Origin: Gammaproteobacteria bacterium
GTDB lineage: Bacteria; Pseudomonadota; Gammaproteobacteria; GRL18
Direction of reading: 5' to 3'
NCBI GenBank assembly: GCA_016744995.1
Contig: JADGDG010000004.1
Location: 62,001 to 126,000, forward strand
Length of the DNA: 64,000 nucleotides
Shown here: in pieces, positions 47,359 to 57,507 of the stretch
How the letters are laid out: the number at the start of each line of letters is the position of its first letter
Numbering within the stretch: the first letter of the stretch is position 1
Notes under the pieces: model-generated
Databases searched by the model: none
What the model saw: only the letters and a program-made list of their open reading frames with translations
What the model was told of the DNA's origin: nothing
Made by a program: the position numbers and the translations under genes

Positions 47359-48057
47359 TCACCCACACTTACTATCACCACAGCTCAGGCAGGTCATACA
47401 GCCATCCATCAGAACCAGTGCTTTGGTCTGGCACTTGCTGCAGAGTTGGGCTTGTTCTGGAAAATTATCCTCTTCGCTTGCATTATTTTGAGTTTTATTT
47501 TGTTCTTCAAACTCCTTACGTTTTTGCGCAATTAGTTTTTTCTGATGCTCATCCAGCTCACTGTCTTTGAGCATACCAATGAGTTTCATATGGGACTCAA
47601 TAGCACAACCGATCTCAGCAACCAGAGAGGGCATGAAGACTCCGCCTTTTTTAAAGTAACCACCCTTGGGATCAAACACAGCTTTAAGCTCTTCAACCAG
47701 AAAACAGGCATCGCCGCCTTTACGAAAGACCGCAGAAATAACCCGGGTCAGAGCAAGCACCCATTGAAAATGCTCCATATTTTTAGAGTTGATGAAGACT
47801 TCATAGGGACGGCGTTCTTCATGCGCTGTCCCCATGTTCAGCACCATATCGTTAATGGTAATATACAGTGCGTGTTCTGACTGAGGGGTTTTTATTTTGT
47901 AGGTTGAACCCAGAAGCATTTCCGGACGCTCAAGATTCTCGTGCATGCTTTCCACGTTATTGATCAGATCATCATTTGAAGATTCTGTGGGTTCTTTTTG
48001 ATTATCTTCTGTGAGTACTTTAAAGCCGACAATCTTGCTGTCTATTTTTATTGCCAT
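47359..48057 (-). CDS. nrdJb: B12-dependent ribonucleotide reductase, TSCPD subunit NrdJb
   Basis: 232 residues, similar in size to NrdJb of Pseudomonas. It is the split-off C-terminal part of class II ribonucleotide reductase, with a TSCPD domain (VLALTRVISAVFRKGGDACFLVEEL) and a Cys-rich tail (CSKCQTKALVLMDGCMTCLSCGDSKCG) that probably binds zinc or shuttles electrons. The ATG at 48057 is chosen because AAGG stands 9 nt upstream. It follows nrdJa by 84 bp. Confidence 0.9.
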   Translation of the reverse strand: MAIKIDSKIVGFKVLTEDNQKEPTESSNDDLINNVESMHENLERPEMLLGSTYKIKTPQSEHALYITINDMVLNMGTAHEERRPYEVFINSKNMEHFQWVLALTRVISAVFRKGGDACFLVEELKAVFDPKGGYFKKGGVFMPSLVAEIGCAIESHMKLIGMLKDSELDEHQKKLIAQKRKEFEEQNKTQNNASEEDNFPEQAQLCSKCQTKALVLMDGCMTCLSCGDSKCG

Positions 48058-48141
48058 GTTCATAAACCTTTTATTCCTGGAGTTGTTCTGATGTTAGGGT
48101 GTGTCTATTAAAATTTATCTCTTATGCCAAACAGGCCATTA

Positions 48142-50292
48142 TCAGAATTTGCCATAGTAACCTTCTTTAAGTGCATCAAATAAATTTGCAGCAGTATGCA
48201 TTTCACCGTCATATTCAACTTCTTCATTGCCTTTGAGACTGACCGTTTCACCATTTTCCAGAGAAAACTCATAGGTAGTATTTTCCAGATCAGATTCTTT
48301 AACTAAAACACCCTGGAAAACTTCCGGATTAAAACGGAAGGTGGTACAGCCTTTAAGACCTTTATCATAAGCGTATTCATAAATATCCTTAAAATCTTCA
48401 TAGGGATAATCAGTGGGTACATTAGCTGTTTTAGAAATGGAGGAATCAATCCATTTTTGAGCAGCAGCCTGAACATCGACATGCTGCTTCGGTGAAATGC
48501 TGTCAGCTGTAATGAAGTAATCCGGTAATTGTTCACCGGGATTGTCTGAATAAGGCATTGCATCAGCATTGACCATCTCGCGATAAGCCAGCAATTCAAA
48601 AGAAAAGACATCGACTTTCTCTTTAGTTTTTTTGCCTTCACGGATGACATTACGAGAATAGTGATGTGCAAAACTGGGTTCGATACCATTACTGGAATTA
48701 TTGGCCAGTGATAAAGAAATAGTACCAGTGGGTGCAATTGAACTGTGATGAGTGAAACGAGCGCCTGTTTCTATTAATTCTTCAACCAACTCAGGTTCTT
48801 CTTGTGCCAACAGCTGCATATAACGGCTGTATTTTGCATGCAGAACCTTTCCCGGCACCTTATCGCCATCTTTAAAGCCATCAGTGAGCATTTCAGGACG
48901 CTTGTGCAGCATCTCTCCAGTGACCGTAAACATCTGCTCCATAATTTTTGCAGGACCTTTTTCTTTGGCCAGATCAAGGCCAGCTTTCCAGCCTTCGACT
49001 GCCATCACTTTGGTGACTTCTTCAGTGAATGCCAAAGAGTTATCATCACCATATTTCATACCCATCATCGTACAGGATGAACCCAGACCTAAATAACCCA
49101 TACCGTGGCGACGCTTATTGGTGATCTCTTCGCGTTGTCTTTCCAGAGGCAGGCCATTAATTTCAACGACATTATCCAGCATGCGGGTAAAAACCTGGAT
49201 GGTTTTACGATAGCTGTCCCAGTCAAAAGAAGCTTCGCTGCTGAAGGGTTTAACAATGAAGCGGGTCAGATTGATGGAACCTAATAAACAACTGCCATAA
49301 GGGGGCAGAGGCTGTTCACCACATGGATTGGTAGCCCGAATGTTTTCGCAGAACCAGTTGTTATTCATCTCATTAACTTTATCAATAAGAATAAAGCCGG
49401 GCTCAGCATAGTCGTAGGTTGAAGACATGATAATATCCCACAAGCGCTTGGCCTGCAGGGTGCGTGTGACCCGACAGGCAACCAGACCGTCATTATTAAT
49501 GATATAGCCGTTTTTATCAGGCAGGTCACGCCAGATGATTTGCTCGGCATCATTTAAATCCAGTTCGTCCTGCTTGACTTCTTTTTCAGTAAGGGGGAAG
49601 GACAGCTTCCAGGGGCCGTCACTTTTAACTGCTTCAACAAACTCAGTAGTGATCAGCAGGGATAAATTAAACTGGCGTAAACGACCATCTTCTCGCTTTG
49701 CACGAATAAAATCGATGACATCCGGATGTCCAATGTCAAACGTGGCCATTTGGGCACCGCGACGACCACCCGCTGAGGAGACGGTAAAACACATCTTGTC
49801 ATAGATATCCATAAAGGAAAGCGGCCCGGAAGTATAAGCACCCGCACCGGAAACATAGGCATTCTTAGGGCGAAGTGTGGAAAACTCATAACCGATACCA
49901 CAACCTGCTTTAAGAGTCAGACCAGCTTCATGGACTTTATCCAGAATATCATCCATGGAATCTTCAATGGCTCCGGAGACAGTACAGTTAATGGTTGAGG
50001 TGGCGGGTTTGTGTGCCTGTGCACCGGCATTGGAGATAATACGACCGGCAGGGATCACACCCTGACGCAAAGCCCATAAAAATTCAGCATAATAACGCTC
50101 CTGATTTTTTTTACCTTTTTCAACATCAGAAAGTGCTTTTGCCACTCTCTTGTAAGTGTCATCAATATTAGCGTCAACTGCATCGCCATCTTTGGTTTTT
50201 AAACGATATTTAGTGTCCCAGATGTCCAAAGAAGCATCCTGCAACGGTATTTCTGTCACAGTGTTGGGTATGGCGTGTAATTGAGCAGTCAT
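48142..50292 (-). CDS. nrdJa: Adenosylcobalamin-dependent ribonucleotide reductase NrdJa
   Basis: 716-residue catalytic subunit that makes deoxyribonucleotides without oxygen dependence. Visible are GAIEDSMDDI, the active-site loop NPCGEQPLPPYGSCLLGSINLTRF and PTGTISLSLANNSSNGIEPSFA. Together with NrdJb it forms the split class II enzyme. The start at 50292 is preferred over a TTG at 50325. Two NrdR-like boxes stand upstream. Confidence 0.94.
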   Translation of the reverse strand: MTAQLHAIPNTVTEIPLQDASLDIWDTKYRLKTKDGDAVDANIDDTYKRVAKALSDVEKGKKNQERYYAEFLWALRQGVIPAGRIISNAGAQAHKPATSTINCTVSGAIEDSMDDILDKVHEAGLTLKAGCGIGYEFSTLRPKNAYVSGAGAYTSGPLSFMDIYDKMCFTVSSAGGRRGAQMATFDIGHPDVIDFIRAKREDGRLRQFNLSLLITTEFVEAVKSDGPWKLSFPLTEKEVKQDELDLNDAEQIIWRDLPDKNGYIINNDGLVACRVTRTLQAKRLWDIIMSSTYDYAEPGFILIDKVNEMNNNWFCENIRATNPCGEQPLPPYGSCLLGSINLTRFIVKPFSSEASFDWDSYRKTIQVFTRMLDNVVEINGLPLERQREEITNKRRHGMGYLGLGSSCTMMGMKYGDDNSLAFTEEVTKVMAVEGWKAGLDLAKEKGPAKIMEQMFTVTGEMLHKRPEMLTDGFKDGDKVPGKVLHAKYSRYMQLLAQEEPELVEELIETGARFTHHSSIAPTGTISLSLANNSSNGIEPSFAHHYSRNVIREGKKTKEKVDVFSFELLAYREMVNADAMPYSDNPGEQLPDYFITADSISPKQHVDVQAAAQKWIDSSISKTANVPTDYPYEDFKDIYEYAYDKGLKGCTTFRFNPEVFQGVLVKESDLENTTYEFSLENGETVSLKGNEEVEYDGEMHTAANLFDALKEGYYGKF

Positions 50293-50449
50293 TAATAAAA
50301 AATCCCCGGTTTGTATGGTTGACAAATGTAAGTGTCGGCAACTAAAGATAAAATGTTGTAAGTCGATTTAATCAGAGCTGTAACTAAATCTAAAGTGTTA
50401 CAAAACAATTCCCTGCTAACATCCTGAAAACTTTTGTTTTTTTATGTTT

Positions 50450-50496
50450 AACAGTTATATTGTGTTTTTTGTAATTTGAAACACAAGATGTTGTGT
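50450..50496 (-). promoter_or_regulatory. Pair of NrdR-type boxes upstream of nrdJa
   Basis: ACACAAGATGTTGTGT at 50481-50496 is a good NrdR box. AACAGTTATATTGTGT at 50450-50465 matches its right half. Their starts are 31 bp apart, the spacing expected for paired NrdR boxes. nrdR is not in the window. The rest of the 50293-50721 gap is AT-rich with no gene. Confidence 0.6.
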
Positions 50497-50721
50497 TCTA
50501 ATGTGCAAATCGTAGTTTTTTCGAACCCGGAGGTCAAGTCTTTTTTTCATAAAAAAAATTATTTTTTATAGTAAATAATGCAGATATTTTGCAACTCTAA
50601 ACAGGGCAAGGGATTTGGAATAATTTAGTATATTAGTAAATTAAGGGGTATTAGGGCAAAAAAAGTAAAATAGTACAAATTTTAACCAGATTGACTGCCG
50701 CGCTTTGTTTCTACGTTACCT

Positions 50722-52074
50722 TCAGTTTAATGTGTCTGATTTTATTTCATCGACGGTCATAAATGCCTCAGTCTGAGAAAAAATGACTTTAACCTGCTGG
50801 CCCTGGTTTAATTGTTCAGCGGAACGAATTAATTCATCCTGCTCGTTTTTTACCAGGCTATAACCTCTTCCAAGAGTAGCCAGAGGACTGAGTGCATCCA
50901 TGCCTGAAGCCAGAGAAGCAATTTTCTGCTGCAAATGTTCAAGACAGGATTGCATATTTTGTTGTAAGCGCTGCTGTAAATAATTAAGTCGGATCTGCTG
51001 CAACTTAAGCAGGTGTGCGGGAGAGTGCTGCTGCAGTCGGGCTTCAAAAGTGCATGTTTTTTCCTGACGGGACTGCAATTGCAGTCTCAGATGCTGTTCC
51101 ATACGTGCCGATAACTCATCAATACGCTGGCTAACCTCATCAAGATAACGCCCGGGATGTTTAAGCTGTTTGTACTGCCATTGTAATTGTTGCTGTAAGG
51201 CAGCAAGAGAGCGCTTGATCTGGGTGCTAAGCTGCTTCTCGATTGCTTCTAGCCAGTTAAGCCACTCTTCCTGATCCGGGCTGACCAGCTCCGCAGCAGC
51301 AGAAGGCGTTGCAGCCCGAATGTCAGCAACAAAATCGCAAATGGTGAAATCAACTTCATGGCCCACAGAGCTGATAACAGGGATTGGGCAATTATAAATG
51401 CTGACAGCCAGTTGTTCATCATTAAAGGCCCATAGATCTTCAATAGAACCACCTCCCCGGCCAATAATTAATACATCACATAGAGCCTGTTCCTGTGCCA
51501 GACTCAAAGCCTGAAGTAATTGTGCCGGGGCATCTGCGCCCTGCACCTGGGCCGGATAAATAATAACGGGCAGAGCAGGGAAGCGGCGTTTGAGTACATT
51601 TAAAATATCATGCAGTGCCGCTCCGGTTGGTGAGCTGATAATACCCACACAGTGAGGTACTTCAGGCAGAGTTTTTTTGTGTTGAGTAGCAAAGAGCCCT
51701 TGCTTCTGGAGCTTTTGCTTAAGCTGCTCATAAGCCCGCTGCAGAGCACCAATACCTGCATCTTCCATGGTATCAACAAGTAACTGAAAATCCCCCCGTG
51801 CTTCATAAAGACTGACCCGGGCTTTTACTAAAACCTGCATCCCCTCAGTTGGAGCAAAAGTCAGTCGCTGATTGTTCTGGCGAAACATCGCACAACGTAC
51901 CTGACTCCGATCATCCTTGAGAGTAAAATACCAGTGTCCGGAACGAGGTCTGGCCAGATTAGAAATTTCCCCGGAAACCCATACGCCGGGGAAATTATAC
52001 TCCAGCACGCCTTTGACATTGCGAGTGAAATCAGAAACAGAGAGGATTTTAATTTCGGTATTAGTATTTATCAT
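50722..52074 (-). CDS. xseA: Exodeoxyribonuclease VII large subunit
   Basis: 450 residues. The N-terminal OB domain (VWVSGEISNLARPRSGHWYFTLKDDRSQVRC) and the catalytic core with VGIISSPTGAALHDIL, DVLIIGRGGGSIEDLWAFNDE and SSVGHEVDFTICDFVADIRAATPSAAAEL are diagnostic. A coiled coil precedes the end GRGYSLV. XseB is elsewhere. It degrades single-stranded DNA. Confidence 0.96.
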   Translation of the reverse strand: MINTNTEIKILSVSDFTRNVKGVLEYNFPGVWVSGEISNLARPRSGHWYFTLKDDRSQVRCAMFRQNNQRLTFAPTEGMQVLVKARVSLYEARGDFQLLVDTMEDAGIGALQRAYEQLKQKLQKQGLFATQHKKTLPEVPHCVGIISSPTGAALHDILNVLKRRFPALPVIIYPAQVQGADAPAQLLQALSLAQEQALCDVLIIGRGGGSIEDLWAFNDEQLAVSIYNCPIPVISSVGHEVDFTICDFVADIRAATPSAAAELVSPDQEEWLNWLEAIEKQLSTQIKRSLAALQQQLQWQYKQLKHPGRYLDEVSQRIDELSARMEQHLRLQLQSRQEKTCTFEARLQQHSPAHLLKLQQIRLNYLQQRLQQNMQSCLEHLQQKIASLASGMDALSPLATLGRGYSLVKNEQDELIRSAEQLNQGQQVKVIFSQTEAFMTVDEIKSDTLN

Positions 52075-52154
52075 GCTTATATTCTTAAGAGAAAGGCTAA
52101 GGGAAAGGTCAAGGGAAATGATCAGCGGCTATCATACCTTAGAAGTCGGTTGAG

Positions 52155-53030
52155 TTAAAATAACCAGGCTTTGATCTGATCAATATTTTCAAGGATAAGT
52201 TGTTGAGCTTCGGGGTGTTCTCTGGGAGTGGCATGGTCAATACGCAGATATTGAAGATAATAAGTGGCCAGAGCAGCCCGGGTGGATATCTCCAGTGCAC
52301 CATTGAGCATTCCATAATCACGCTCAATGATCATTTGTTGAAATTCGGTCAGTCTGGGATCGGGCACTATCCTTAAAGTTAACTGAGTATTCCAGGCAAT
52401 ATCATTTTTTATACCATTTTCAGAGGCTGAAACAGGCTCGGGAATATCATCGAATCGAGATAAGACAAAATCCCGGTAGTCATTATGCTTTTCACAATGC
52501 GCCCGAATATGCCAGCGATAACCAGAATAAACCAGAGTATGGGGAGTGATAACCCGGCTTTCAGAGCGACTGGAGGTAATGGACAGATACTCAATCTCAA
52601 TACGGGTCTGCTCACGGGATGCCTGAATAACGGGGCGTATAAAATGTGCCTTGACCTCACGATTGAGTGGGTAGATGACCTCGGTGTTGGCTTGTTGAAT
52701 ATCTAAATAAGCAAAATGACTGATCAGATCCCGCCGACTATTGAGTAAGTGCAAATATTCATCAACATCCCCTGAGGTTAAAACAGGTTTGAAATTGCTG
52801 CTTGGTTTATAGCCTTTTAATTGTTTGTCATACTCCAGATTTCCCTTGCCGATATCGCGAATATAACAATTAATATCTTTAGAAGCCTGTTGTCGCCCAA
52901 TACCAAAGGCAGTCATTAATGCATTGGTGGTCAAACGTCCTTCCCAGAGTGCAATAATTTCAATCAAGCGATAACGTAGTAACAGATCCCAACGAAAGGG
53001 CCATTGCTTGTTTGCGCCAGGGCGTGCCAT
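52155..53030 (-). CDS. WYL-domain transcriptional regulator
   Basis: 291 residues from the ATG at 53030, which follows AGGAA; longer starts would place the N-terminus over the operator. An N-terminal winged helix-turn-helix (RLIEIIALWEGRLTTNALMTAFGIGRQQASKDINCYI) is followed by a WYL domain (TRIEIEYLSITSS, ITPHTLVYSGYRWHIRAHCE, RDFVLSRFDDI) and a C-terminal extension. This is the layout of BrxR/CapW-type regulators of phage-defence operons. It is divergent from the HIRAN-cas operon and probably controls it and itself. Confidence 0.85.
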   Translation of the reverse strand: MARPGANKQWPFRWDLLLRYRLIEIIALWEGRLTTNALMTAFGIGRQQASKDINCYIRDIGKGNLEYDKQLKGYKPSSNFKPVLTSGDVDEYLHLLNSRRDLISHFAYLDIQQANTEVIYPLNREVKAHFIRPVIQASREQTRIEIEYLSITSSRSESRVITPHTLVYSGYRWHIRAHCEKHNDYRDFVLSRFDDIPEPVSASENGIKNDIAWNTQLTLRIVPDPRLTEFQQMIIERDYGMLNGALEISTRAALATYYLQYLRIDHATPREHPEAQQLILENIDQIKAWLF

Positions 53031-53075
53031 AAAAAATTCCTGCTCAGTTGATGTATCTGTATGAAAAAACGACAT

Positions 53076-53102
53076 GTACATGTATTCATCGTATACATGT
53101 AT
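53076..53102. promoter_or_regulatory. Palindromic operator pair between the WYL gene and the cas operon
   Basis: GTACATGTAT at 53076-53085 and ATACATGTAT at 53093-53102 share the palindrome TACATGTA and begin 17 bp apart. A possible cas-operon -10 (TAGTAT, 53112-53117) follows, with no good -35. They are the best candidate binding sites for the WYL protein; this is inference. Confidence 0.55.
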
Positions 53103-53165
53103 TTATTAAGGTAGTATGCTGATTGTCAAAGCCAAAGTCAATATCAACAGAAAAAGGAGAAAATT

Positions 53166-53558
53166 ATGAATAGCAGACGTTCATTTATGCAAAGTTTTTT
53201 TAGCCTGCCTTTGTTGTTTACCTTTAATCATAACAGCAAAGTACAAACAACAAAAAGTATTTTACTTAACCAGTGTTTAGTCGCAGGATTTCAATATTAT
53301 CAGGGCAAAGAAATAATATGGGATTTAAAGCAAAATGATCCAATACTTCTGCTTGCACAAGCTGATAATCAGTATGACAAGTATGCAGTTGAAGTTTTTT
53401 ATCAGAGTAAAAAACTTGGGTATCTTCCCAAAACTGACAACAAATCTATCAGTCAAATCTTACAGGCAGATATTAAAATTAGTGCTAAGGTACAGGCTGT
53501 TGATATTACAAAACCAGCCTGGAATGCAGTGATGGTTTCTATTTATATGTTGGTTTGA
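53166..53558 (+). CDS. HIRAN-domain protein with Tat-like signal
   Basis: 130 residues. The start MNSRRSFMQSFFSLPLLF has twin arginines followed by a hydrophobic stretch, as in Tat signal peptides. The rest is a HIRAN domain: LVAGFQYYQG, LAQADNQYDKYAVEVFYQSKKLGYLPK. HIRAN domains of known function bind DNA ends or stalled forks in the cytoplasm, so export would be surprising. AGGAG precedes the start. It is the first gene of the cas operon, 37 bp ahead of cas1. Confidence 0.8.
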   Translation: MNSRRSFMQSFFSLPLLFTFNHNSKVQTTKSILLNQCLVAGFQYYQGKEIIWDLKQNDPILLLAQADNQYDKYAVEVFYQSKKLGYLPKTDNKSISQILQADIKISAKVQAVDITKPAWNAVMVSIYMLV

Positions 53559-53595
53559 TTTACCCTGTATAAAAACAAAAAGAGATCTGCAGACA

Positions 53596-54564
53596 ATGAA
53601 AGATTTTTCACCCTCTGATCTAAAGGCAATCTTGCATTCCAAACGTGCCAATTTATATTATCTCGAACACTGTCGGGTTATGCAGAAAGATGGCAGGGTA
53701 CTTTATCTGACGGAAGAAAAAAAAGAAAAACAGTACTGGAACATTCCCATCGCCAATACCACCGTAATTTTATTGGGAACGGGCACCTCAATTACTCAGG
53801 CCGCAGTACGTATGCTTGCACAAGCTGGAGTTCTGATCGGTTTTTGTGGTGGCGGCGGCACACCGCTTTATATGAGTAATGAAATTGAGTGGGTGACCTC
53901 TCAAAGTGAATATCGCCCCACTCAATATTTGCAAGGCTGGTTATCATCATGGTTTGATGATGACTGGCGACTGCAAGCGGCGAAACAGTTTCAACATGCT
54001 CGCATGGAATACCTGAAACAGATCTGGACTAAAGATCGGGATTTAAAACAAGAAGGATTTAATACAGACGATGCAGGCCTTGAAGTAGCATTTAAACGCT
54101 TTAGTGAAAAAACAGATTTGGCCCAAAAACCATCTGCTCTGTTATTAACTGAAGCACAATTAACAAAAACACTCTACAAATTTGCTGCCAATCAAACCAA
54201 AATAGGGGATTTTACCCGCCAGCGAGAGGCCACAGATAAAGCCAATGCATTTTTAAATCATGGAAATTATCTGGCCTATGGTCTGGCGGCTACTACATTG
54301 TGGGTTTTAGGTATTCCTCATGGTTTTGCCGTCATGCATGGTAAAACCCGGCGTGGCGCATTGGTTTTTGATGTAGCTGATCTGATTAAAGATACCATCA
54401 TCCTACCCTGGGCCTTTGTGTGTGCTAAAGAAAATGCCACGGAACAGGAATTCCGTCAGCAATGCTTGCAGGCTTTTACCGATCATAAATCACTGGATTA
54501 TATGTTTGAGCAGGTTAAAGCTATCGCCCTGCAGGGGAAGACTGAGGAGGAAATCACCACATGA
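53596..54564 (+). CDS. cas1: CRISPR integrase Cas1 (type I-F)
   Basis: 322 residues. It inserts new spacers into the array together with Cas2 (here fused to Cas3). The active-site region is visible in GIPHGFAVMHGKTRRGALVFDVADLIKD, carrying the His and Asp ligands. The N-terminal YLEHCRVMQKDGRVLYL is typical of Cas1f. It overlaps cas2-3 by 4 bp. Confidence 0.96.
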   Translation: MKDFSPSDLKAILHSKRANLYYLEHCRVMQKDGRVLYLTEEKKEKQYWNIPIANTTVILLGTGTSITQAAVRMLAQAGVLIGFCGGGGTPLYMSNEIEWVTSQSEYRPTQYLQGWLSSWFDDDWRLQAAKQFQHARMEYLKQIWTKDRDLKQEGFNTDDAGLEVAFKRFSEKTDLAQKPSALLLTEAQLTKTLYKFAANQTKIGDFTRQREATDKANAFLNHGNYLAYGLAATTLWVLGIPHGFAVMHGKTRRGALVFDVADLIKDTIILPWAFVCAKENATEQEFRQQCLQAFTDHKSLDYMFEQVKAIALQGKTEEEITT

Positions 54565-57506
54565 TGGTTACCTTTATTTCCCAATGCGAAAAAAACGCCC
54601 TCAAGAAAACCCGCCGGGTACTGGATGCCTTCGCCAATCGCATTGGTGATAATGCCTGGCAAACGGTGATCACCAATGATGGTTTAAATACTGTTAAAAA
54701 AATGCTCAGGCAAACGGCTTCAAAAAATACAGCGGTTTCCTGTCACTGGATCAGGAGCCGTAGCCGATCGCAGTTTTTATGGGTGGTGGGTAATAAGGAT
54801 AAGTTTGATGGACAGGGTGTGGTGCCGGTGAATAGTACGCAGCAAGAAAATATATTACAAATGGATGAAATTAGTGTGGATATTAAAAAATATTACGCAA
54901 ATACAAAGAAGCAATCACTTGATCAGCATTTATTTGCAGTGGGTTATGTTGCTTATCGAATAATTAAACATTTTGTTGATGATGAAAAACTTGCAATGGC
55001 GGTATTTATCGCAGGTTGTCTGCATGATATTGGTAAGATTGATCCCGCTTTTCAAACTTGGATTATTGAAAAAGCAAAAAAGAAAATACTTGAAGAGCTG
55101 CCGGATGAAGGTGAGCATATTAAGAAGACAGGAAAATTTTCATTTGAAAAGCATCCCAGACATAATGAGATTTCAATGTTGCTGTATCATTTAATGGATG
55201 ATGATGACTATAAAAAAATAGTCAATAAAGAAAATAAAAAAAGAATAAAGCATGTACTCTATTGGCATCATGCAAAGCCCATTCGGAAATTAGAATTTAG
55301 GAAGCTTGATACAGTATATAAAAATTTGAAGAAAAATATTGGGCATTCAGAATTCTCTTCGATTACGGAGATATTTAAAAAAATTGTTGCAAGTGTAAAT
55401 TTAATTTCAAAGTCATATTTTTCTGACGAACCCTTATTACTCGAAGGTTTCCTGAATAAAGCAGATGAAGATAGAATTTATGAATTGGATGACACAAATT
55501 TGCCAACGTACAAGCGATATTCAGAATCTGATGATGATATTAGCGAATATTTGATATACATAAAAGAGAATGCAAAAAATAACCTTGCTCGCACTGCTGT
55601 AGTGACTGCAGATCGTTTAGTTTCAGCTCTGAGTAGTAAGGCATTAGATGATTATATAGAAGAATCAACACTAGATATTTTGTTTGAAACAGCTTTGTTA
55701 GAAGAACGTGGATTGAAGCGAGACTTAGAGTCCTGCATTGATAGGTTTATACAACGCTTTCCTGACAGTGAACGGAACAAGCAACAAGCTGAAGCTGTGC
55801 TAAATTTAGCAGAGAAAGAAGAGGGGCAAAGTGCTGTTAAAATTTTAAATGGGCCTGCTGGATGTGGTAAGACAAAAATTGCCTTGGAATGGGCTGCTAA
55901 AACTAATGCTAAAAAGATCATTTGGATTTGCCCACGAGTGCAAGTATGCCAAGGGTTAATCAATGACTTAACTGATTCTGATTATTTGCCTGATACTAAA
56001 ATTGAAATTAATACAGGTGAATTTAAATTGCTTTATCAATATGGGGATGATCCAGCTGAGACCCCTGAGGGAAAAGAATTTTCAGGTGATATTGTGATCA
56101 CAACGATAGATCAAATTACTAATTCCATTATCACTCATAATAGTGTAACTACCTTGGTTCATTATATGAATGCCCATGTAGTGTTTGATGAGTACCATGA
56201 ATATATCACCATGCCAGCGTTCAACTTATTTTTTGCCGAATTGGTAGAATGTAAAAAACTGCAAAAAGAAAAAGCAAATACTCTGCTCGTATCAGCTACT
56301 CCTAATTATTATTTTGTTGAAGAATTATTGGAAATTGATAGTGAAAATATCATTGGTACTGATAGTTTTAACCAGAGCCAATACAAAATTCAATTCACAG
56401 ACTTTGATGAGAGCAAGCAAGATGATACTAACCCCCTATATCAAGCTCTGTCAGATAATACTTTTGTTATTAGTAATACGGCAATAACGGCACAACAAAG
56501 CTTTATCAAGAATCAGAGCAGTGAGAATGCCATACTAATTCATTCAAAATTTAAGACTTCAGATAGAAAAGAACTCTTTGATCAAGTGTTTGATAGTTTT
56601 AAACGTGATGGAAGCAATAAATATCATGTATTGCGTGCGGGGCCGATTGTTCAGGCATCACTTAATATCACAAGTGATCAAATGATCACCGAGTTTACCA
56701 ATGCAGAAAATTGGTTGCAGCGCTTAGGGCGTCTGGATCGTTTTGGAGAAAACCAAAAGGTAAACTTATATGTCACTGCTGTACCAGAGACTATTTCAGA
56801 TACAGGGAAGCAAATAGGTGCTTGCGCCAGATTTCTAAGCCAGCTTCAGAGTTTTCAAAGTGCAAAAGTATGGCGTGAATTTTTATTGGATAAGCTATCA
56901 GAAGATACTGTAACGCTTACACAAATTTATCAGTGGTATCAAGATTTTTATGAGGATCAGAAATGCCGTGATGCTGTGGAACAAGATTTGATTAGTGCTT
57001 TAAAAAAGAGTGTTCAGGTCATTAGTAATAAATTAATTGATCCAATCTCATTTCCCAACAGAAAAAAACCTAAGGATAGTAAAGTAAAAATTTCAAAGAG
57101 TTCTTTACGCGGTGATAATCGCTTTGTACAAATGGCCCTATGCAACATAAATGGGCAAGGTAAACTTGATTTTCCAAATGACTATGCCTGTGAGGAAAAC
57201 AATATGGGAGGTAGTTTAACTGCTTCTGTAGAGCTTATTTGTGGCTATGGAGATAGTAAACAAGACTTATTGGGTTTCATGGTTAAAAAGCATCATAATA
57301 TTAAGGATGTGAAAAAATCTTATAAAGATAGCTTTACATTGAATGAAGCAAGAAACTTAGAAACCCCTATCTATTTGAGCTATATACCTGATGATCTGAA
57401 ACAGGTGAATGAAAGTCCACATTCTTATGCAATTTATTATGCAATAGGCAAGAAACAGCCTATTGGTGCAATCTCTATTAATAAACTAAAACCAGAGGAA
57501 GATTAA
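54561..57506 (+). CDS. cas2-3: Cas2-Cas3 fusion nuclease-helicase (type I-F)
   Basis: 981 residues. The N-terminal Cas2 domain covers about 1-95. The HD nuclease follows with [19 protein letters not shown] and VLYWHH. The helicase has Walker [10 protein letters not shown] (about 434), box II DEYH, motif [11 protein letters not shown] and motif [13 protein letters not shown]. It takes part in adaptation and shreds targets marked by the crRNA complex. The box II is DEYH rather than the more usual DExH with Val or Cys. All catalytic blocks look intact. Confidence 0.95.
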   Translation: MMVTFISQCEKNALKKTRRVLDAFANRIGDNAWQTVITNDGLNTVKKMLRQTASKNTAVSCHWIRSRSRSQFLWVVGNKDKFDGQGVVPVNSTQQENILQMDEISVDIKKYYANTKKQSLDQHLFAVGYVAYRIIKHFVDDEKLAMAVFIAGCLHDIGKIDPAFQTWIIEKAKKKILEELPDEGEHIKKTGKFSFEKHPRHNEISMLLYHLMDDDDYKKIVNKENKKRIKHVLYWHHAKPIRKLEFRKLDTVYKNLKKNIGHSEFSSITEIFKKIVASVNLISKSYFSDEPLLLEGFLNKADEDRIYELDDTNLPTYKRYSESDDDISEYLIYIKENAKNNLARTAVVTADRLVSALSSKALDDYIEESTLDILFETALLEERGLKRDLESCIDRFIQRFPDSERNKQQAEAVLNLAEKEEGQSAVKILNGPAGCGKTKIALEWAAKTNAKKIIWICPRVQVCQGLINDLTDSDYLPDTKIEINTGEFKLLYQYGDDPAETPEGKEFSGDIVITTIDQITNSIITHNSVTTLVHYMNAHVVFDEYHEYITMPAFNLFFAELVECKKLQKEKANTLLVSATPNYYFVEELLEIDSENIIGTDSFNQSQYKIQFTDFDESKQDDTNPLYQALSDNTFVISNTAITAQQSFIKNQSSENAILIHSKFKTSDRKELFDQVFDSFKRDGSNKYHVLRAGPIVQASLNITSDQMITEFTNAENWLQRLGRLDRFGENQKVNLYVTAVPETISDTGKQIGACARFLSQLQSFQSAKVWREFLLDKLSEDTVTLTQIYQWYQDFYEDQKCRDAVEQDLISALKKSVQVISNKLIDPISFPNRKKPKDSKVKISKSSLRGDNRFVQMALCNINGQGKLDFPNDYACEENNMGGSLTASVELICGYGDSKQDLLGFMVKKHHNIKDVKKSYKDSFTLNEARNLETPIYLSYIPDDLKQVNESPHSYAIYYAIGKKQPIGAISINKLKPEED

Positions 57507-57507
57507 A

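Noticed and set aside
53030-53081. Longer start for the WYL regulator
   Set aside because: It would put codons inside the operator palindromes and has no ribosome site; AGGAA precedes the ATG at 53030.
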